Source: Hydractinia symbiolongicarpus
Taxonomy: Eukaryota; Cnidaria; Hydrozoa; Anthoathecata; Hydractiniidae
DNA: 64,000 bases
Reading direction: 5' to 3'
NCBI RefSeq assembly: GCF_029227915.1
Contig: NC_079879.1
Location: 3,036,001 to 3,100,000, forward strand
Below, piece after piece: positions 31,001 through 48,300 of this stretch. The notes beneath the pieces are model-generated. The model did not search any database and was not told the DNA's origin. It saw only the letters and a list, made by a program, of their open reading frames with translations. The translations under genes and the position numbers were made by a program. Each line of letters begins with the position of its first letter. Position 1 is the first letter of the stretch.

Positions 31001-33496
31001 AATATAATACCAAAACATTACCATATAATAACTATTATACCAAAACATTACCATATAATAACTATTATACCAAAACATTACCATATAATAACTATTATAC
31101 CAAAACATTACCATATAATAACTATTATTCCAAAACATTACCATATAATAACTCTGTGGACATTTTCATACTTTTTGTATAATTAGCTTCTTCGTAATAA
31201 ATTAAACACACATGTCGCATTTTAATAATTTCATATGGTGTCACTACCACATGCACATCTTCGCAATATAATACCAAAACATTACCAAATAGTAACTCTG
31301 TGGACTTTTTCGTACTTCTTTTATAATTGACTTCTTCGTATTAATTTAATCACACTTATCGCATTTTAATAATTTCATATGGTGTCACTACCACATACAC
31401 ATCTTTGCAGTGTTATACCAAAACATTACGAAATAATAACTCTGTGGACTTTTTCGTACTTCTTTTATAATTGACTTCTTCGTATTAATTTTATCACACT
31501 TATCGCATTTCAATAATTTCATATGGTGTCACTACCACATACACATCTTCGCAAAATAATACCAAAACATTACCAAAAAATAATTCTGTTGACCTTTTCA
31601 CACTTCTTGTATAATTAGCTTTTTTGTAATAAATTAAACGCATATATCACATTTTAATAATTTGATACGGTGTACCTACGACATACACATATTTGGAATG
31701 TAATACCAAAACATTACGAAATAATAACTCTGTGGTCTTTTCATACTTTTTGTATAATTAGCTTCTTCGTAATAAATTAAATGCATATATCACATTTTGA
31801 TAATTTGATAAGGTGTAACTACGACATACACATCTTTGTAATATAATACCAAAACATTACCAAATAATAACTCTGTAAACCTTTTCATTCTTCCTGTATA
31901 ATTGACTTCTTCGTGATAAATTAAACTGATATATTGCTTTGTATTGTTTTCATATAGTGTAACTACGACATAGACATCTATCTTCGCAATATTATACCAA
32001 AACATTACCAAATAATAACTATTATACCAAAACATTACCAAATGATAACTCTGTAAACCTTTTCATTCTTCCTGTATAATTGACTTCTTCGTAATAAATT
32101 AAACTGATATATTGCTTTGTATTGGTTTCATATAGTGTAACTACGACATAGACATCTATCTTCGCAATATTATACCAAAACATTACCAAATAATAACTAT
32201 TATACCAAAACATTGCCAAATAATAACTATTATACCGAAACATTACCATGTAATAACTATTATACCAAAACATTACCAAATAATATTTATTATACCAAAA
32301 CATTACCATATAATAACTATTATACCAAAACATTACCATATAATAACTCTGTGGACATTTTCGTACTTCTTTTATAATTGACTTCTTCGTATTAATTTAA
32401 TCACACTTATCGCTTTTTAATAATTTCATATGGTGTCACTACCACATACACATCTTCGCAAAATAATACCAAAACATTACCTCACACTTCTTGTATAATT
32501 GCTTCTTCGTAATAAATTAAACACATATATCGCTTTTTAATATTTTCATATTGTGTAATGGTGTATTATGGTGTACTACAACATCTATCTTCGCAATTTT
32601 ATACCAAAACATTACCAAATAATAACTCTTGGGGCTTTTTAATTCTTCTTGTATAATTAACTTCTTTGTAATAGATTAAAAGCATATATTGCTTTTAAAT
32701 AATTTCATATGCTGGTACGATGAAATACACTTCCTAACTTTGTACTACTATTAATACTACCAAATGCTAACTCTGTGGACTTTTTCGTACTTCTTTTATA
32801 ATTCACTTCTTCGTAATAAATTAAACACACATATCTCATTTTAATAATTTCATATGACGTAACTGTGACATTCACATTTCTGAAATATAATACCAAAACA
32901 TTACCAAATAATAACTATTATACCAAAACATTACCAAATAATAACTCTGTGGACATTTTCGTACTTTTTTTATAATTAACTTCTTCGTAATAAATTAAAA
33001 ACACATATCGCATTTTAATAATTTCATATAGTGTCACTACCACATACACATCTTCGTAAACTAATACCAAAACATTACCAAATAGTAACTCTGTGGACTT
33101 TTTCATACTTTTTGTATAATTAGCTTCTTTGTAATAAATTAAACGCATATATCACATTTTAATAATTTGATACGGTGTACCTACGACATACACATATTTG
33201 GAATGTAATACCAAAACATTACGAAATAATAACTCTGTGGACTTTTCATACTTTTTGTATAATTAGCTTCTTCGTAATAAATTAAATGCATACATCACAT
33301 TTTAATAATTTGATAAGGTGTAACTACGACATACACATCTTTGTAATATAATACCAAAACATTACCAAATAATAACTCTGTAAACCTTTTCATTCTTCCT
33401 GTATAATTGACTTCTTCGTAATAAATTAAACTGATATATTGCTTTGTATTGGTTTCATATAGTGTAACTACGACATAGACATTTATCTTTGCTATA

Positions 33497-34030
33497 TTAT
33501 ACCAAAACATTACCATGTAATAACTATTATACCGAAACATTACCAAATAATATTTATTATACCAAAACATTACCAAATGATAACTATTATACCAAAACAT
33601 TACCAAATAATAACTATTATACCAAAACATTACCAAATAATAACTATTATACCAAAACATTACCAAATAATAACTATTATACCAAAACATTACCAAATAA
33701 TAACTATTATACCAAAACATTACCAAATGATAACTATTATACCAAAACATTGCCAAATAATAACTATTATACCGAAACATTACCAAATGATATTTATTAT
33801 ACCAAAACATTACCAAATGATAACTATTATACCAAAACATTGCCAAATAATAACTATTATACCGAAACATTACCAAATAATATTTATTATACCAAAACAT
33901 TACCAAATGATAACTATTATACCAAAACATTACCAAATAATAACTATTATACCAAAACATTACCAAATAATAACTATTATACCAAAACATTACCAAATAA
34001 TAACTATTATACCAAAACATTACCATATAA
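33497..34030. repeat. 30-bp tandem run, about 18 units
   Basis: Consecutive 30-bp units with variants at fixed places: accgaaac for accaaaac, attgcc for attacc, aatgata for aataata, tattt for taact. Variants alternate in a pattern shared with the runs at 51780 and 56507. Confidence 0.95.
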
Positions 34031-34489
34031 TAACTCTGTGGACATTTTCATACTTTTTGTATAATTAGCTTCTTCGTAATAAATTAAACACACATGTCGC
34101 ATTTTAATAATTTCATATAGTGTCACTACCACATACACATGTTCGCAAACTAATACCAAAACATTACCAAATAGTAACTCTGTGGACTTTTTCATACTTT
34201 TTGTATAATTAGCTTCTTTGTAATTAATTAACCGCATATATCACATTTTAATAATTTGATACGGTGTAACTACGACATACACATATTTGGAATGTAATAC
34301 CAAAACATTACGAAATAATAACTCTGTGGACTTTTCATACTTTTTGTATAATTAGCTTCTTCGTAATAAATTAAACGCATATATCACATTTTAATAATTT
34401 GATAAGGTGTCACTACGACATACACATCTTTGCAATATAATACCAAAACATTACCAAATAATAACTATTATACCAAAACATTACCATAT

Positions 34490-37400
34490 AATAACTCTGT
34501 GGACATTTTCATACTTTTTGTATAATTAACTTCTTCGTATTAATTTAATCACACTTATCACATTTTAATAATTTCAAATGGTGTCACTACCACATACACA
34601 TGTTCGCAAACTAATACCAAAACATTACCAAATAGTAACTCTGTGGACTTTTTCATACTTTTTGTATAATTAGCTTCTTTGTAATTAATTAACCGCATAT
34701 ATCACATTTTAATAATTTGATACGGTGTAACTACGACATACACATATTTGGAATGTAATACCAAAACATTACGAAATAATAACTCTGTGGACTTTTCATA
34801 CTTTTTGTATAATTAGCTTCTTCGTAATAAATTAAACGCATATATCACATTTTAATAATTTGATAAGGTGTCACTACGACATACACATCTTTGCAATATA
34901 ATACCAAAACATTACCAAATAATAACTATTATACCAAAACATTACCATATAATAACTCTGTGGACATTTTCATACTTTTTGTATAATTAACTTCTTCGTA
35001 TTAATTTAATCACACTTATCGCATTTTAATAATTTCATATGGTGTCACTACCACATACACATCTTCGCAAAATAATACCAAAACATTCCCCAATAGTAAC
35101 TCTGTGGACTTTTTCGTACTTCTTTTATAATTGACTTCTTCGTATTAATTTAATCACACTTGTCGCATTTTAATAATTTCATATGGTGTCACTACCACAT
35201 ACACATCTTCGCAAAATAATACCAAAACATTACCAAAAAATAATTCTGTTGACATTTTCACACTTCTTGTATAATTAGCTTCTTTGTAATAAATTAAACG
35301 CATATATCACATTTTAATAATTTGATACGGTGTACCTACGACATACACATATTTGGAATGTAATACCAAAACATTACGAAATAATAACTCTGTGGACTTT
35401 TCATACTTTTTGTATAATTAGCTTCTTCGTAATAAATTAAATGCATATATCACATTTTAATAATTTGATAAGGTGTAACTACGACATACACATCTTTGTA
35501 ATATAATACCAAAACATTACCAAATAATAACTCTCTAAACCTTTTCATTCCTGTATAATTGACTTCTTCGTAATAAATTAAACTGATATATTGCTTTGTA
35601 TTGGTTTCATATAGTGTAACTACGACATAGACATCTATCTTCGCAATATTATACCAAAACATTACCATGTAATAACTATTATACCAAAACATTACCAAAT
35701 AATAGCTATTATACCAAAACATTACCAAATAATAACTATTATACCAAAACATTACCAAATAATAACTATTGTACCAAAACATTACCAAATAATAACTATT
35801 ATACCAAAACATTACCAAATAATAACTATTATACCAAAACATTACCATATAATAACTCTGTGGACATTTTCATACTTTTTGTATAATTAGCTTCTTCGTA
35901 ATAAATTAAACACACATGTCGCATTTTAATAATTTCATATAGTGTCACTACCACATACACATGTTCGCAAACTAATACCAAAACATTACCAAATAGTAAC
36001 TCTGTGGACTTTTTCATACTTTTTGTATAATTAGCTTCTTTGTAATTAATTAACCGCATATATCACATTTTAATAATTTGATACGGTGTAACTACGACAT
36101 ACACATATTTGGAATGTAATACCAAAACATTACGAAATAATAACTCTGTGGACTTTTCATACTTTTTGTATAATTAGCTTCTTCGTAATAAATTAAACGC
36201 ATATATCACATTTTAATAATTTGATAAGGTGTCACTACGACATACACATCTTTGCAATATAATACCAAAACATTACCAAATAATAACTATTATACCAAAA
36301 CATTACCATATAATAACTCTGTGGACATTTTCATACTTTTTGTATAATTAACTTCTTCGTATTAATTTAATCACACTTATCGCATTTTAATAATTTCATA
36401 TGGTGTCACTACCACATACACATCTTCGCAAAATAATACCAAAACATTCCCCAATAGTAACTCTGTGGACTTTTTCGTACTTCTTTTATAATTGACTTCT
36501 TCGTATTAATTTAATCACACTTGTCGCATTTTAATAATTTCATATGGTGTCACTACCACATACACATCTTCGCAAAATAATACCAAAACATTACCAAAAA
36601 ATAATTCTGTTGACATTTTCACACTTCTTGTATAATTAGCTTCTTTGTAATAAATTAAACGCATATATCACATTTTAATAATTTGATACGGTGTACCTAC
36701 GACATACACATATTTGGAATGTAATACCAAAACATTACGAAATAATAACTCTGTGGACTTTTCATACTTTTTGTATAATTAGCTTCTTCGTAATAAATTA
36801 AATGCATATATCACATTTTAATAATTTGATAAGGTGTAACTACGACATACACATCTTTGTAATATAATACCAAAACATTACCAAATAATAACTCTCTAAA
36901 CCTTTTCATTCTTCCTGTATAATTGACTTCTTCGTAATAAATTAAACTGATATATTGCTTTGTATTGGTTTCATATAGTGTAACTACGACATAGACATCT
37001 ATCTTCGCAATATTATACCAAAACATTACCATGTAATAACTATTATACCAAAACATTACCAAATAATAGCTATTATACCAAAACATTACCAAATAATAAC
37101 TATTATACCAAAACATTACCAAATAATAACTATTATACCAAAACATTACCAAATAATAACTATTATACCAAAACATTACCAAATAATAACTATTATACCA
37201 AAACATTACCATATAATAACTCTGTGGACATTTTCATACTTTTTGTATAATTAGCTTCTTCGTAATAAATTAAACACACATGTCGCATTTTAATAATTTC
37301 ATATAGTGTCACTACCACATACACATGTTCGCAAACTAATACCAAAACATTACCAAATAGTAACTCTGTGGACTTTTTCATACTTTTTGTATAATTAGCT

Positions 37401-40400
37401 TCTTCGTAATAAATTAAACGCATATATCACATTTTAATAATTTGATAAGGTGTCACTACGACATACACATCTTTGCAATATAATACCAAAACATTACCAA
37501 ATAATAACTATTATACCAAAACATTACCATATAATATCTCTGTGGACATTTTCATACTTTTTGTATAATTAACTTCTTCGTATTAATTTAATCACACTTA
37601 TCGCATTTTAATAATTTCATATGGTGTCACTACCACATACACATCTTCGCAAAATAATACCAAAACATTCCCCAATAGTAACTCTGTGGACTTTTTCGTA
37701 CTTCTTTTATAATTGACTTCTTCGTATTAATTTAATCACACTTGTCGCATTTTAATAATTTCATATGGTGTCACTACCACATACACATCTTCGCAAAATA
37801 ATACCAAAACATTACCAAAAAATAATTCTGTTGACATTTTCACACTTCTTGTATAATTAGCTTCTTTGTAATAAATTAAACGCATATATCACATTTTAAT
37901 AATTTGATACGGTGTACCTACGACATACACATATTTGGAATGTAATACCAAAACATTACGAAATAATAACTCTGTGGACTTTTCATACTTTTTGTATAAT
38001 TGCTTCTTCGTAATAAATTAAATGCATATATCACATTTTAATAATTTGATAAGGTGTAACTACGACATACACATCTTTGTAATATAATACCAAAACATTA
38101 CCAAATAATAACTCTCTAAACCTTTTCATTCTTCCTGTATAATTGACTTCTTCGTAATAAATTAAACTGATATATTGCTTTGTATTGGTTTCATATAGTG
38201 TAACTACGACATAGACATCTATCTTCGCAATATTATACCAAAACATTACCATGTAATAACTATTATACCAAAACATTACCAAATAATAGCTATTATACCA
38301 AAACATTACCAAATAATAACTATTATACCAAAACATTACCAAATAATAACTATTATACCAAAACATTACCAAATAATAACTATTATACCAAAACATTACC
38401 AAATAATAACTATTATACCAAAACATTACCATGTAATAACTCTGTGGACATTTTCATACTTTTTGTATAATTAGCTTCTTCGTAATAAATTAAACACACA
38501 TGTCGCATTTTAATAATTTCATATAGTGTCACTACCACATACACATGTTCGCAAACTAATACCAAAACATTACCAAATAGTAACTCTGTGGACTTTTTCA
38601 TACTTTTTGTATAATTAGCTTCTTTGTAATTAATTAACCGCATATATCACATTTTAATAATTTGATACGGTGTAACTACGACATACACATCTTTGTAATA
38701 TAATACCAAAACATTACCAAATAATAACTCTCTAAACCTTTTCATTCTTCCTGTATAATTGACTTCTTCGTAATAAATTAAACTGATATATTGCTTTGTA
38801 TTGGTTTCATATAGTGTAACTACGACATAGACATCTATCTTCGCAATATTATACCAAAACATTACCATGTAATAACTATTATACCAAAACATTACCAAAT
38901 AATAGCTATTATACCAAAACATTACCAAATAATAACTATTATACCAAAACATTACCAAATAATAACTATTATACCAAAACATTACCAAATAATAACTATT
39001 ATACCAAAACATTACCAAATAATAACTATTATACCAAAACATTACCATATAATAACTCTGTGGACATTTTCATACTTTTTGTATAATTAGCTTCTTCGTA
39101 ATAAATTAAACACACATGTCGCATTTTAATAATTTCATATAGTGTCACTACCACATACACATGTTCGCAAACTAATACCAAAACATTACCAAATAGTAAC
39201 TCTGTGGACTTTTTCATACTTTTTGTATAATTAGCTTCTTCGTAATAAATTAAACGCATATATCACATTTTAATAATTTGATAAGGTGTCACTACGACAT
39301 ACACATCTTTGCAATATAATACCAAAACATTACCAAATAATAACTATTATACCAAAACATTACCATATAATATCTCTGTGGACATTTTCATACTTTTTGT
39401 ATAATTAACTTCTTCGTATTAATTTAATCACACTTATCGCATTTTAATAATTTCATATGGTGTCACTACCACATACACATCTTCGCAAAATAATACCAAA
39501 ACATTCCCCAATAGTAACTCTGTGGACTTTTTCGTACTTCTTTTATAATTGACTTCTTCGTATTAATTTAATCACACTTGTCGCATTTTAATAATTTCAT
39601 ATGGTGTCACTACCACATACACATCTTCGCAAAATAATACCAAAACATTACCAAAAAATAATTCTGTTGACATTTTCACACTTCTTGTATAATTAGCTTC
39701 TTTGTAATAAATTAAACGCATATATCACATTTTAATAATTTGATACGGTGTACCTACGACATACACATATTTGGAATGTAATACCAAAACATTACGAAAT
39801 AATAACTCTGTGGACTTTTCATACTTTTTGTATAATTGCTTCTTCGTAATAAATTAAATGCATATATCACATTTTAATAATTTGATAAGGTGTAACTACG
39901 ACATACACATCTTTGTAATATAATACCAAAACATTACCAAATAATAACTCTCTAAACCTTTTCATTCTTCCTGTATAATTGACTTCTTCGTAATAAATTA
40001 AACTGATATATTGCTTTGTATTGGTTTCATATAGTGTAACTACGACATAGACATCTATCTTCGCAATATTATACCAAAACATTACCATGTAATAACTATT
40101 ATACCAAAACATTACCAAATAATAGCTATTATACCAAAACATTACCAAATAATAACTATTATACCAAAACATTACCAAATAATAACTATTATACCAAAAC
40201 ATTACCAAATAATAACTATTATACCAAAACATTACCAAATAATAACTATTATACCAAAACATTACCATATAATAACTCTGTGGACATTTTCATACTTTTT
40301 GTATAATTAGCTTCTTCGTAATAAATTAAACACACATGTCGCATTTTAATAATTTCATATAGTGTCACTACCACATACACATGTTCGCAAACTAATACCA

Positions 40401-41905
40401 AAACATTACCAAATAGTAACTCTGTGGACTTTTTCATACTTTTTGTATAATTAGCTTCTTTGTAATTAATTAACCGCATATATCACATTTTAATAATTTG
40501 ATACGGTGTAACTACGACATACACATATTTGGAATGTAATACCAAAACATTACGAAATAATAACTCTGTGGACTTTTCATACTTTTTGTATAATTAGCTT
40601 CTTCGTAATAAATTAAACGCATATATCACATTTTAATAATTTGATAAGGTGTCACTACGACATACACATCTTTGCAATATAATACCAAAACATTACCAAA
40701 TAATAACTATTATACCAAAACATTACCATATAATAACTCTGTGGACATTTTCATACTTTTTGTATAATTAACTTCTTCGTATTAATTTAATCACACTTAT
40801 CGCATTTTAATAATTTCATATGGTGTCATACCACATACACATCTTCGCAAAATAATACCAAAACATTCCCCAATAGTAACTCTGTGGACTTTTTCGTACT
40901 TCTTTTATAATTGACTTCTTCGTATTAATTTAATCACACTTGTCGCATTTTAATAATTTCATATGGTGTCACTACCACATACACATCTTCGCAAAATAAT
41001 ACCAAAACATTACCAAAAAATAATTCTGTTGACATTTTCACACTTCTTGTATAATTAGCTTCTTTGTAATAAATTAAACGCATATATCACATTTTAATAA
41101 TTTGATACGGTGTACCTACGACATACACATATTTGGAATGTAATACCAAAACATTACGAAATAATAACTCTGTGGACTTTTCATACTTTTTGTATAATTA
41201 GCTTCTTCGTAATAAATTAAATGCATATATCACATTTTAATAATTTGATAAGGTGTAACTACGACATACACATCTTTGTAATATAATACCAAAACATTAC
41301 CAAATAATAACTCTCTAAACCTTTTCATTCTTCCTGTATAATTGACTTCTTCGTAATAAATTAAACTGATATATTGCTTTGTATTGGTTTCATATAGTGT
41401 AACTACGACATAGACATCTATCTTCGCAATATTATACCAAAACATTACCATGTAATAACTATTATACCAAAACATTGCCAAATAATAGCTATTATACCAA
41501 AACATTACCAAATAATAACTATTATACCAAAACATTACGATATAATAACTATTATACCAAAACATTACCAAATAATAGCTATTATACCAAAACATTACCA
41601 AATAATAACTATTATACCAAAACATTACGATATAATAACTATTATACCAAAACATTACCAAATAATATTTATTATACCAAAACATTACCAAATAATATTT
41701 ATTATACCAAAACATTACCAAATGATAACTATTATACCAAAACATTACTAAATAATAACTATTATACCAAAACATTACCAAATAATAACTATTATACCAA
41801 AACATTACCAAATAATAACTATTATACCAAAACATTACCAAATAATAACTATTATACCAAAACATTACCAAATAATAACTATTATACCAAAACATTACCA
41901 TATAA
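34490..41905. repeat. Higher-order repeat block set with 1364/1220/616-bp periods
   Basis: The end of the 7-unit 30-bp run recurs at 35848, 37212, 38432, 39048 and 40268, and the end of a longer run at 41901. The spacings are 1364, 1220, 616, 1220 and 1633 bp. 1364 minus 1220 is 144, one monomer. 1633 equals 1364 plus nine extra 30-bp units within a base. Blocks are almost identical in sequence. Confidence 0.9.
41433..41905. repeat. 30-bp tandem run, about 16 units
   Basis: Includes distinctive units with acgatataataact and actaaataataact. The run is repeated, with one unit changed, at 44918-45390 (3485 bp downstream). Confidence 0.95.
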
Positions 41906-44900
41906 TAACTCTGTGGACATTTTCATACTTTTTGTATAATTAGCTTCTTCGTAATAAATTAAACACATGTCGCATTTTAATAATTTCATATGGTGTCACT
42001 ACCACATGCACATCTTCGCAATATAATACCAAAACATTACCAAATAATAACTCTGTAAACCTTTTCATTCTTCCTGTATAATTGACTTCTTCGTAATAAA
42101 TTAAACTGATATATTGCTTTGTATTGGTTTCATATAGTGTAACTACGACATAGACATCTATCTTCGCAATATTATACCAAAACATTACCATGTAATAACT
42201 ATTATACCAAAACATTACTAAATAATATTTATTATACCAAAACATTACCATATAATAACTATTATACCAAAACATTACCATATAATAACTCTGTGGACAT
42301 TTTCATACTTTTTGTATAATTAGCTTCTTCGTAATAAATTAAACACACATGTCGCATTTTAATAATTTCATATGGTGTCACTACCACATGCACATCTTCG
42401 CAATATAATACCAAAACATTACCAAATAGTAACTCTGTGGACTTTTTCATACTTTTTGTATAATTAGCTTCTTTGTAATTAATTAAACGCATATATCACA
42501 TTTTAATAATTTGATACGGTGTAACTACGACATACACATATTTGGAATGTAATACCAAAACATTACGAAATAATAACTCTGTGGACTTTTCATACTTTTT
42601 GTATAATTAGCTTCTTCGTAATAAATTAAACGCATATATCACATTTTAATAATTTGATAAGGTGTCACTACGACATACACATCTTTGCAATATAATACCA
42701 AAATATTACCAAATAATAACTATTATACCAAAACATTACCATATAATAACTCTGTGGACATTTTCATACTTTTTGTATAATTAACTTCTTCGTATTAATT
42801 TAATCACACTTATCGCATTTTAATAATTTCATATGGTGTCACTACCACATACACATCTTCGCAAAATAATACCAAAACATTACCAAAAAATAATTCTGTT
42901 GACCTTTTTACACTTCTTGTATAATTAGCTTCTTTGTAATAAATTAAACGCATATATCACATTTTAATAATTTGATACGGTGTACCTACGACATACACAT
43001 ATTTGGAATGTAATACCAAAACATTACGAAATAATAACTATTATACCAAAACATTACCATATAATAACTATTATTCCAAAACATTACCATATAATAACTC
43101 TGTGGACATTTTCATACTTTTTGTATGATTAACTTCTTCGTAATATATTAAATACACATATCGCATTGTAATAATTTCATATGGTGTCACTACCACATGC
43201 ACATCTTTGCAATGTAATACCAAAACATTCCCCAATAGTAACTCTGTGGACTTTTTCGTACTTCTTTTATAATTGACTTCTTCGTATTAATTTAATCACA
43301 CTTGTCGCATTTTAATAATTTCATATGGTGTCACTACCACATACACATCTTCGCAAAATAATACCAAAACATTACCAAAAAATAATTCTGTTGACATTTT
43401 CACACTTCTTGTATAATTAGCTTCTTTGTAATAAATTAAACGCATATATCACATTTTAATAATTTGATACGGTGTACCTACGACATACACATATTTGGAA
43501 TGTAATACCAAAACATTACGAAATAATAACTCTGTGGACTTTTCATACTTTTTGTATAATTAGCTTCTTCGTAATAAATTAAATGCATATATCACATTTT
43601 AATAATTTGATAAGGTGTAACTACGACATACACATCTTTGTAATATAATACCAAAACATTACCAAATAATAACTCTGTAAACCTTTTCATTCTTCCTGTA
43701 TAATTGACTTCTTCGTAATAAATTAAACTGATATATTGCTTTGTATTGGTTTCATATAGTGTAACTACGACATAGACATCTATCTTCGCAATATTATACC
43801 AAAACATTACCATGTAATAACTATTATACCAAAACATTACCAAATAATATTTATTATACCAAAACATTACCATATAATAACTATTATACCAAAACATTAC
43901 CATATAATAACTCTGTGGACATTTTCATACTTTTTGTATAATTAGCTTCTTCGTAATAAATTAAACACACATGTCGCATTTTAATAATTTCATATGGTGT
44001 CACTACCACATGCACATCTTCGCAATATAATACCAAAACATTACCAAATAGTAACTCTGTGGACTTTTTCGTACTTCTTTTATAATTGACTTCTTCGTAT
44101 TAATTTAATCACACTTATCGCTTTTTAATAATTTCATATGGTGTCACTACCACATACACATCTTCGCAAAATAATACCAAAACATTACCTCACACTTCTT
44201 GTATAATTGCTTCTTCGTAATAAATTAAACACATATATCGCTTTTTAATATTTTCATATTGTGTAATGGTGTATTATGGTGTACTACAACATCTATCTTC
44301 GCAATATTATACCAAAACATTACCAAATAATAACTCTTGGGGTTTTTTAATTCTTCTTGTATAATTAACTTCTTTGTAATAGATTAAAAGCATATATTGC
44401 TTTTAAATAATTTCATATGCTGGTACGATGAAATACACTTCCTAACTTTGTACTACTATTAATACTACCAAATGCTAACTCTGTGGACTTTTTCGTACTT
44501 CTTTTATAATTCACTTCTTCGTAATAAATTAAACACACATATCTCATTTTAATAATTTCATATGACGTAACTGTGACATTCACATTTCTGAAATATAATA
44601 CCAAAACATTACCAAATAATAACTATTATACCAAAACATTACCAAATAATAACTCTGTGGACATTTTCGTCCTTTTTTATAATTGATTTCTTCGTAATAA
44701 ATTAAACACACATATTGCATTTTAATAATTTCATATGGTGTCACTACCACATACACATCTTTGCAATGTTATACCAAAACATTACCAAATAGTAACTCTC
44801 TAAACCTTTTCATTCTTCCTGTATAATTGACTTCTTCGTAATAAATTAAACTGATATATTGCTTTGTATTGGTTTCATATAGTGTAACTACGACATAGAC

Positions 44901-44917
44901 ATCTATCTTCGCAATAT

Positions 44918-45390
44918 TATACCAAAACATTACCATGTAATAACTATTATACCAAAACATTGCCAAATAATAGCTATTATACCAAAACATTACCAAATAA
45001 TAACTATTATACCAAAACATTACGATATAATAACTATTATACCAAAACATTACCAAATAATAACTATTATACCAAAACATTACCAAATAATAACTATTAT
45101 ACCAAAACATTACGATATAATAACTATTATACCAAAACATTACCAAATAATATTTATTATACCAAAACATTACCAAATAATATTTATTATACCAAAACAT
45201 TACCAAATGATAACTATTATACCAAAACATTACTAAATAATAACTATTATACCAAAACATTACCAAATAATAACTATTATACCAAAACATTACCAAATAA
45301 TAACTATTATACCAAAACATTACCAAATAATAACTATTATACCAAAACATTACCAAATAATAACTATTATACCAAAACATTACCATATAA
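44918..45390. repeat. 30-bp tandem run, about 16 units (second copy)
   Basis: Matches 41433-41905 offset by 3485 bp; one unit reads aataataact where the first copy has aatagtagct-type aatagct. Confidence 0.95.
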
Positions 45391-48300
45391 TAACTCTGTG
45401 GACATTTTCATACTTTTTGTATAATTAGCTTCTTCGTAATAAATTAAACACATGTCGCATTTTAATAATTTCATATGGTGTCACTACCACATGCACATCT
45501 TCGCAATATAATACCAAAACATTACCAAATAATAACTCTGTAAACCTTTTCATTCTTCCTGTATAATTGACTTCTTCGTAATAAATTAAACTGATATATT
45601 GCTTTGTATTGGTTTCATATAGTGTAACTACGACATAGACATCTATCTTCGCAATATTATACCAAAACATTACCATGTAATAACTATTATACCAAAACAT
45701 TACTAAATAATATTTATTATACCAAAACATTACCATATAATAACTATTATACCAAAACATTACCATATAATAACTCTGTGGACATTTTCATACTTTTTGT
45801 ATAATTAGCTTCTTCGTAATAAATTAAACACACATGTCGCATTTTAATAATTTCATATGGTGTCACTACCACATGCACATCTTCGCAATATAATACCAAA
45901 ACATTACCAAATAGTAACTCTGTGGACTTTTTCATACTTTTTGTATAATTAGCTTCTTTGTAATTAATTAAACGCATATATCACATTTTAATAATTTGAT
46001 ACGGTGTAACTACGACATACACATATTTGGAATGTAATACCAAAACATTACGAAATAATAACTCTGTGGACTTTTCATACTTTTTGTATAATTAGCTTCT
46101 TCGTAATAAATTAAACGCATATATCACATTTTAATAATTTGATAAGGTGTCACTACGACATACACATCTTTGCAATATAATACCAAAATATTACCAAATA
46201 ATAACTATTATACCAAAACATTACCATATAATAACTCTGTGGACATTTTCATACTTTTTGTATAATTAACTTCTTCGTATTAATTTAATCACACTTATCG
46301 CATTTTAATAATTTCATATGGTGTCACTACCACATACACATCTTCGCAAAATAATACCAAAACATTACCAAAAAATAATTCTGTTGACCTTTTTACACTT
46401 CTTGTATAATTAGCTTCTTTGTAATAAATTAAACGCATATATCACATTTTAATAATTTGATACGGTGTACCTACGACATACACATATTTGGAATGTAATA
46501 CCAAAACATTACGAAATAATAACTATTATACCAAAACATTACCATATAATAACTATTATTCCAAAACATTACCATATAATAACTCTGTGGACATTTTCAT
46601 ACTTTTTGTATGATTAACTTCTTCGTAATATATTAAATACACATATCGCATTGTAATAATTTCATATGGTGTCACTACCACATGCACATCTTTGCAATGT
46701 AATACCAAAACATTCCCCAATAGTAACTCTGTGGACTTTTTCGTACTTCTTTTATAATTGACTTCTTCGTATTAATTTAATCACACTTGTCGCATTTTAA
46801 TAATTTCATATGGTGTCACTACCACATACACATCTTCGCAAAATAATACCAAAACATTACCAAAAAATAATTCTGTTGACATTTTCACACTTCTTGTATA
46901 ATTAGCTTCTTTGTAATAAATTAAACGCATATATCACATTTTAATAATTTGATACGGTGTACCTACGACATACACATATTTGGAATGTAATACCAAAACA
47001 TTACGAAATAATAACTCTGTGGACTTTTCATACTTTTTGTATAATTAGCTTCTTCGTAATAAATTAAATGCATATATCACATTTTAATAATTTGATAAGG
47101 TGTAACTACGACATACACATCTTTGTAATATAATACCAAAACATTACCAAATAATAACTCTGTAAACCTTTTCATTCTTCCTGTATAATTGACTTCTTCG
47201 TAATAAATTAAACTGATATATTGCTTTGTATTGGTTTCATATAGTGTAACTACGACATAGACATCTATCTTCGCAATATTATACCAAAACATTACCATGT
47301 AATAACTATTATACCAAAACATTACCAAATAATATTTATTATACCAAAACATTACCATATAATAACTATTATACCAAAACATTACCATATAATAACTCTG
47401 TGGACATTTTCATACTTTTTGTATAATTAGCTTCTTCGTAATAAATTAAACACACATGTCGCATTTTAATAATTTCATATGGTGTCACTACCACATGCAC
47501 ATCTTCGCAATATAATACCAAAACATTACCAAATAGTAACTCTGTGGACTTTTTCGTACTTCTTTTATAATTGACTTCTTCGTATTAATTTAATCACACT
47601 TATCGCTTTTTAATAATTTCATATGGTGTCACTACCACATACACATCTTCGCAAAATAATACCAAAACATTACCTCACACTTCTTGTATAATTGCTTCTT
47701 CGTAATAAATTAAACACATATATCGCTTTTTAATATTTTCATATTGTGTAATGGTGTATTATGGTGTACTACAACATCTATCTTCGCAATATTATACCAA
47801 AACATTACCAAATAATAACTCTTGGGGTTTTTTAATTCTTCTTGTATAATTAACTTCTTTGTAATAGATTAAAAGCATATATTGCTTTTAAATAATTTCA
47901 TATGCTGGTACGATGAAATACACTTCCTAACTTTGTACTACTATTAATACTACCAAATGCTAACTCTGTGGACTTTTTCGTACTTCTTTTATAATTCACT
48001 TCTTCGTAATAAATTAAACACACATATCTCATTTTAATAATTTCATATGACGTAACTGTGACATTCACATTTCTGAAATATAATACCAAAACATTACCAA
48101 ATAATAACTATTATACCAAAACATTACCAAATAATAACTCTGTGGACATTTTCGTCCTTTTTTATAATTGATTTCTTCGTAATAAATTAAACACACATAT
48201 TGCATTTTAATAATTTCATATGGTGTCACTACCACATACACATCTTTGCAATGTTATACCAAAACATTACCAAATAGTAACTCTGTGGACTTTTTCATAC

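Larger units (their letters stand above)
41230..48270. repeat. Tandem pair of 3485-bp higher-order units
   Basis: Landmarks at 41475, 42262, 43592 and 44413 recur exactly 3485 bp later at 44960, 45747, 47077 and 47898. The two copies are almost identical, including rare variants such as the tgatta in tttgtatgattaac. Confidence 0.9.

Noticed and set aside
33497-34030. CRISPR-like array of 30-bp repeats
   Set aside because: Units are directly contiguous with no unique spacers, in a eukaryotic satellite; no cas genes are present.
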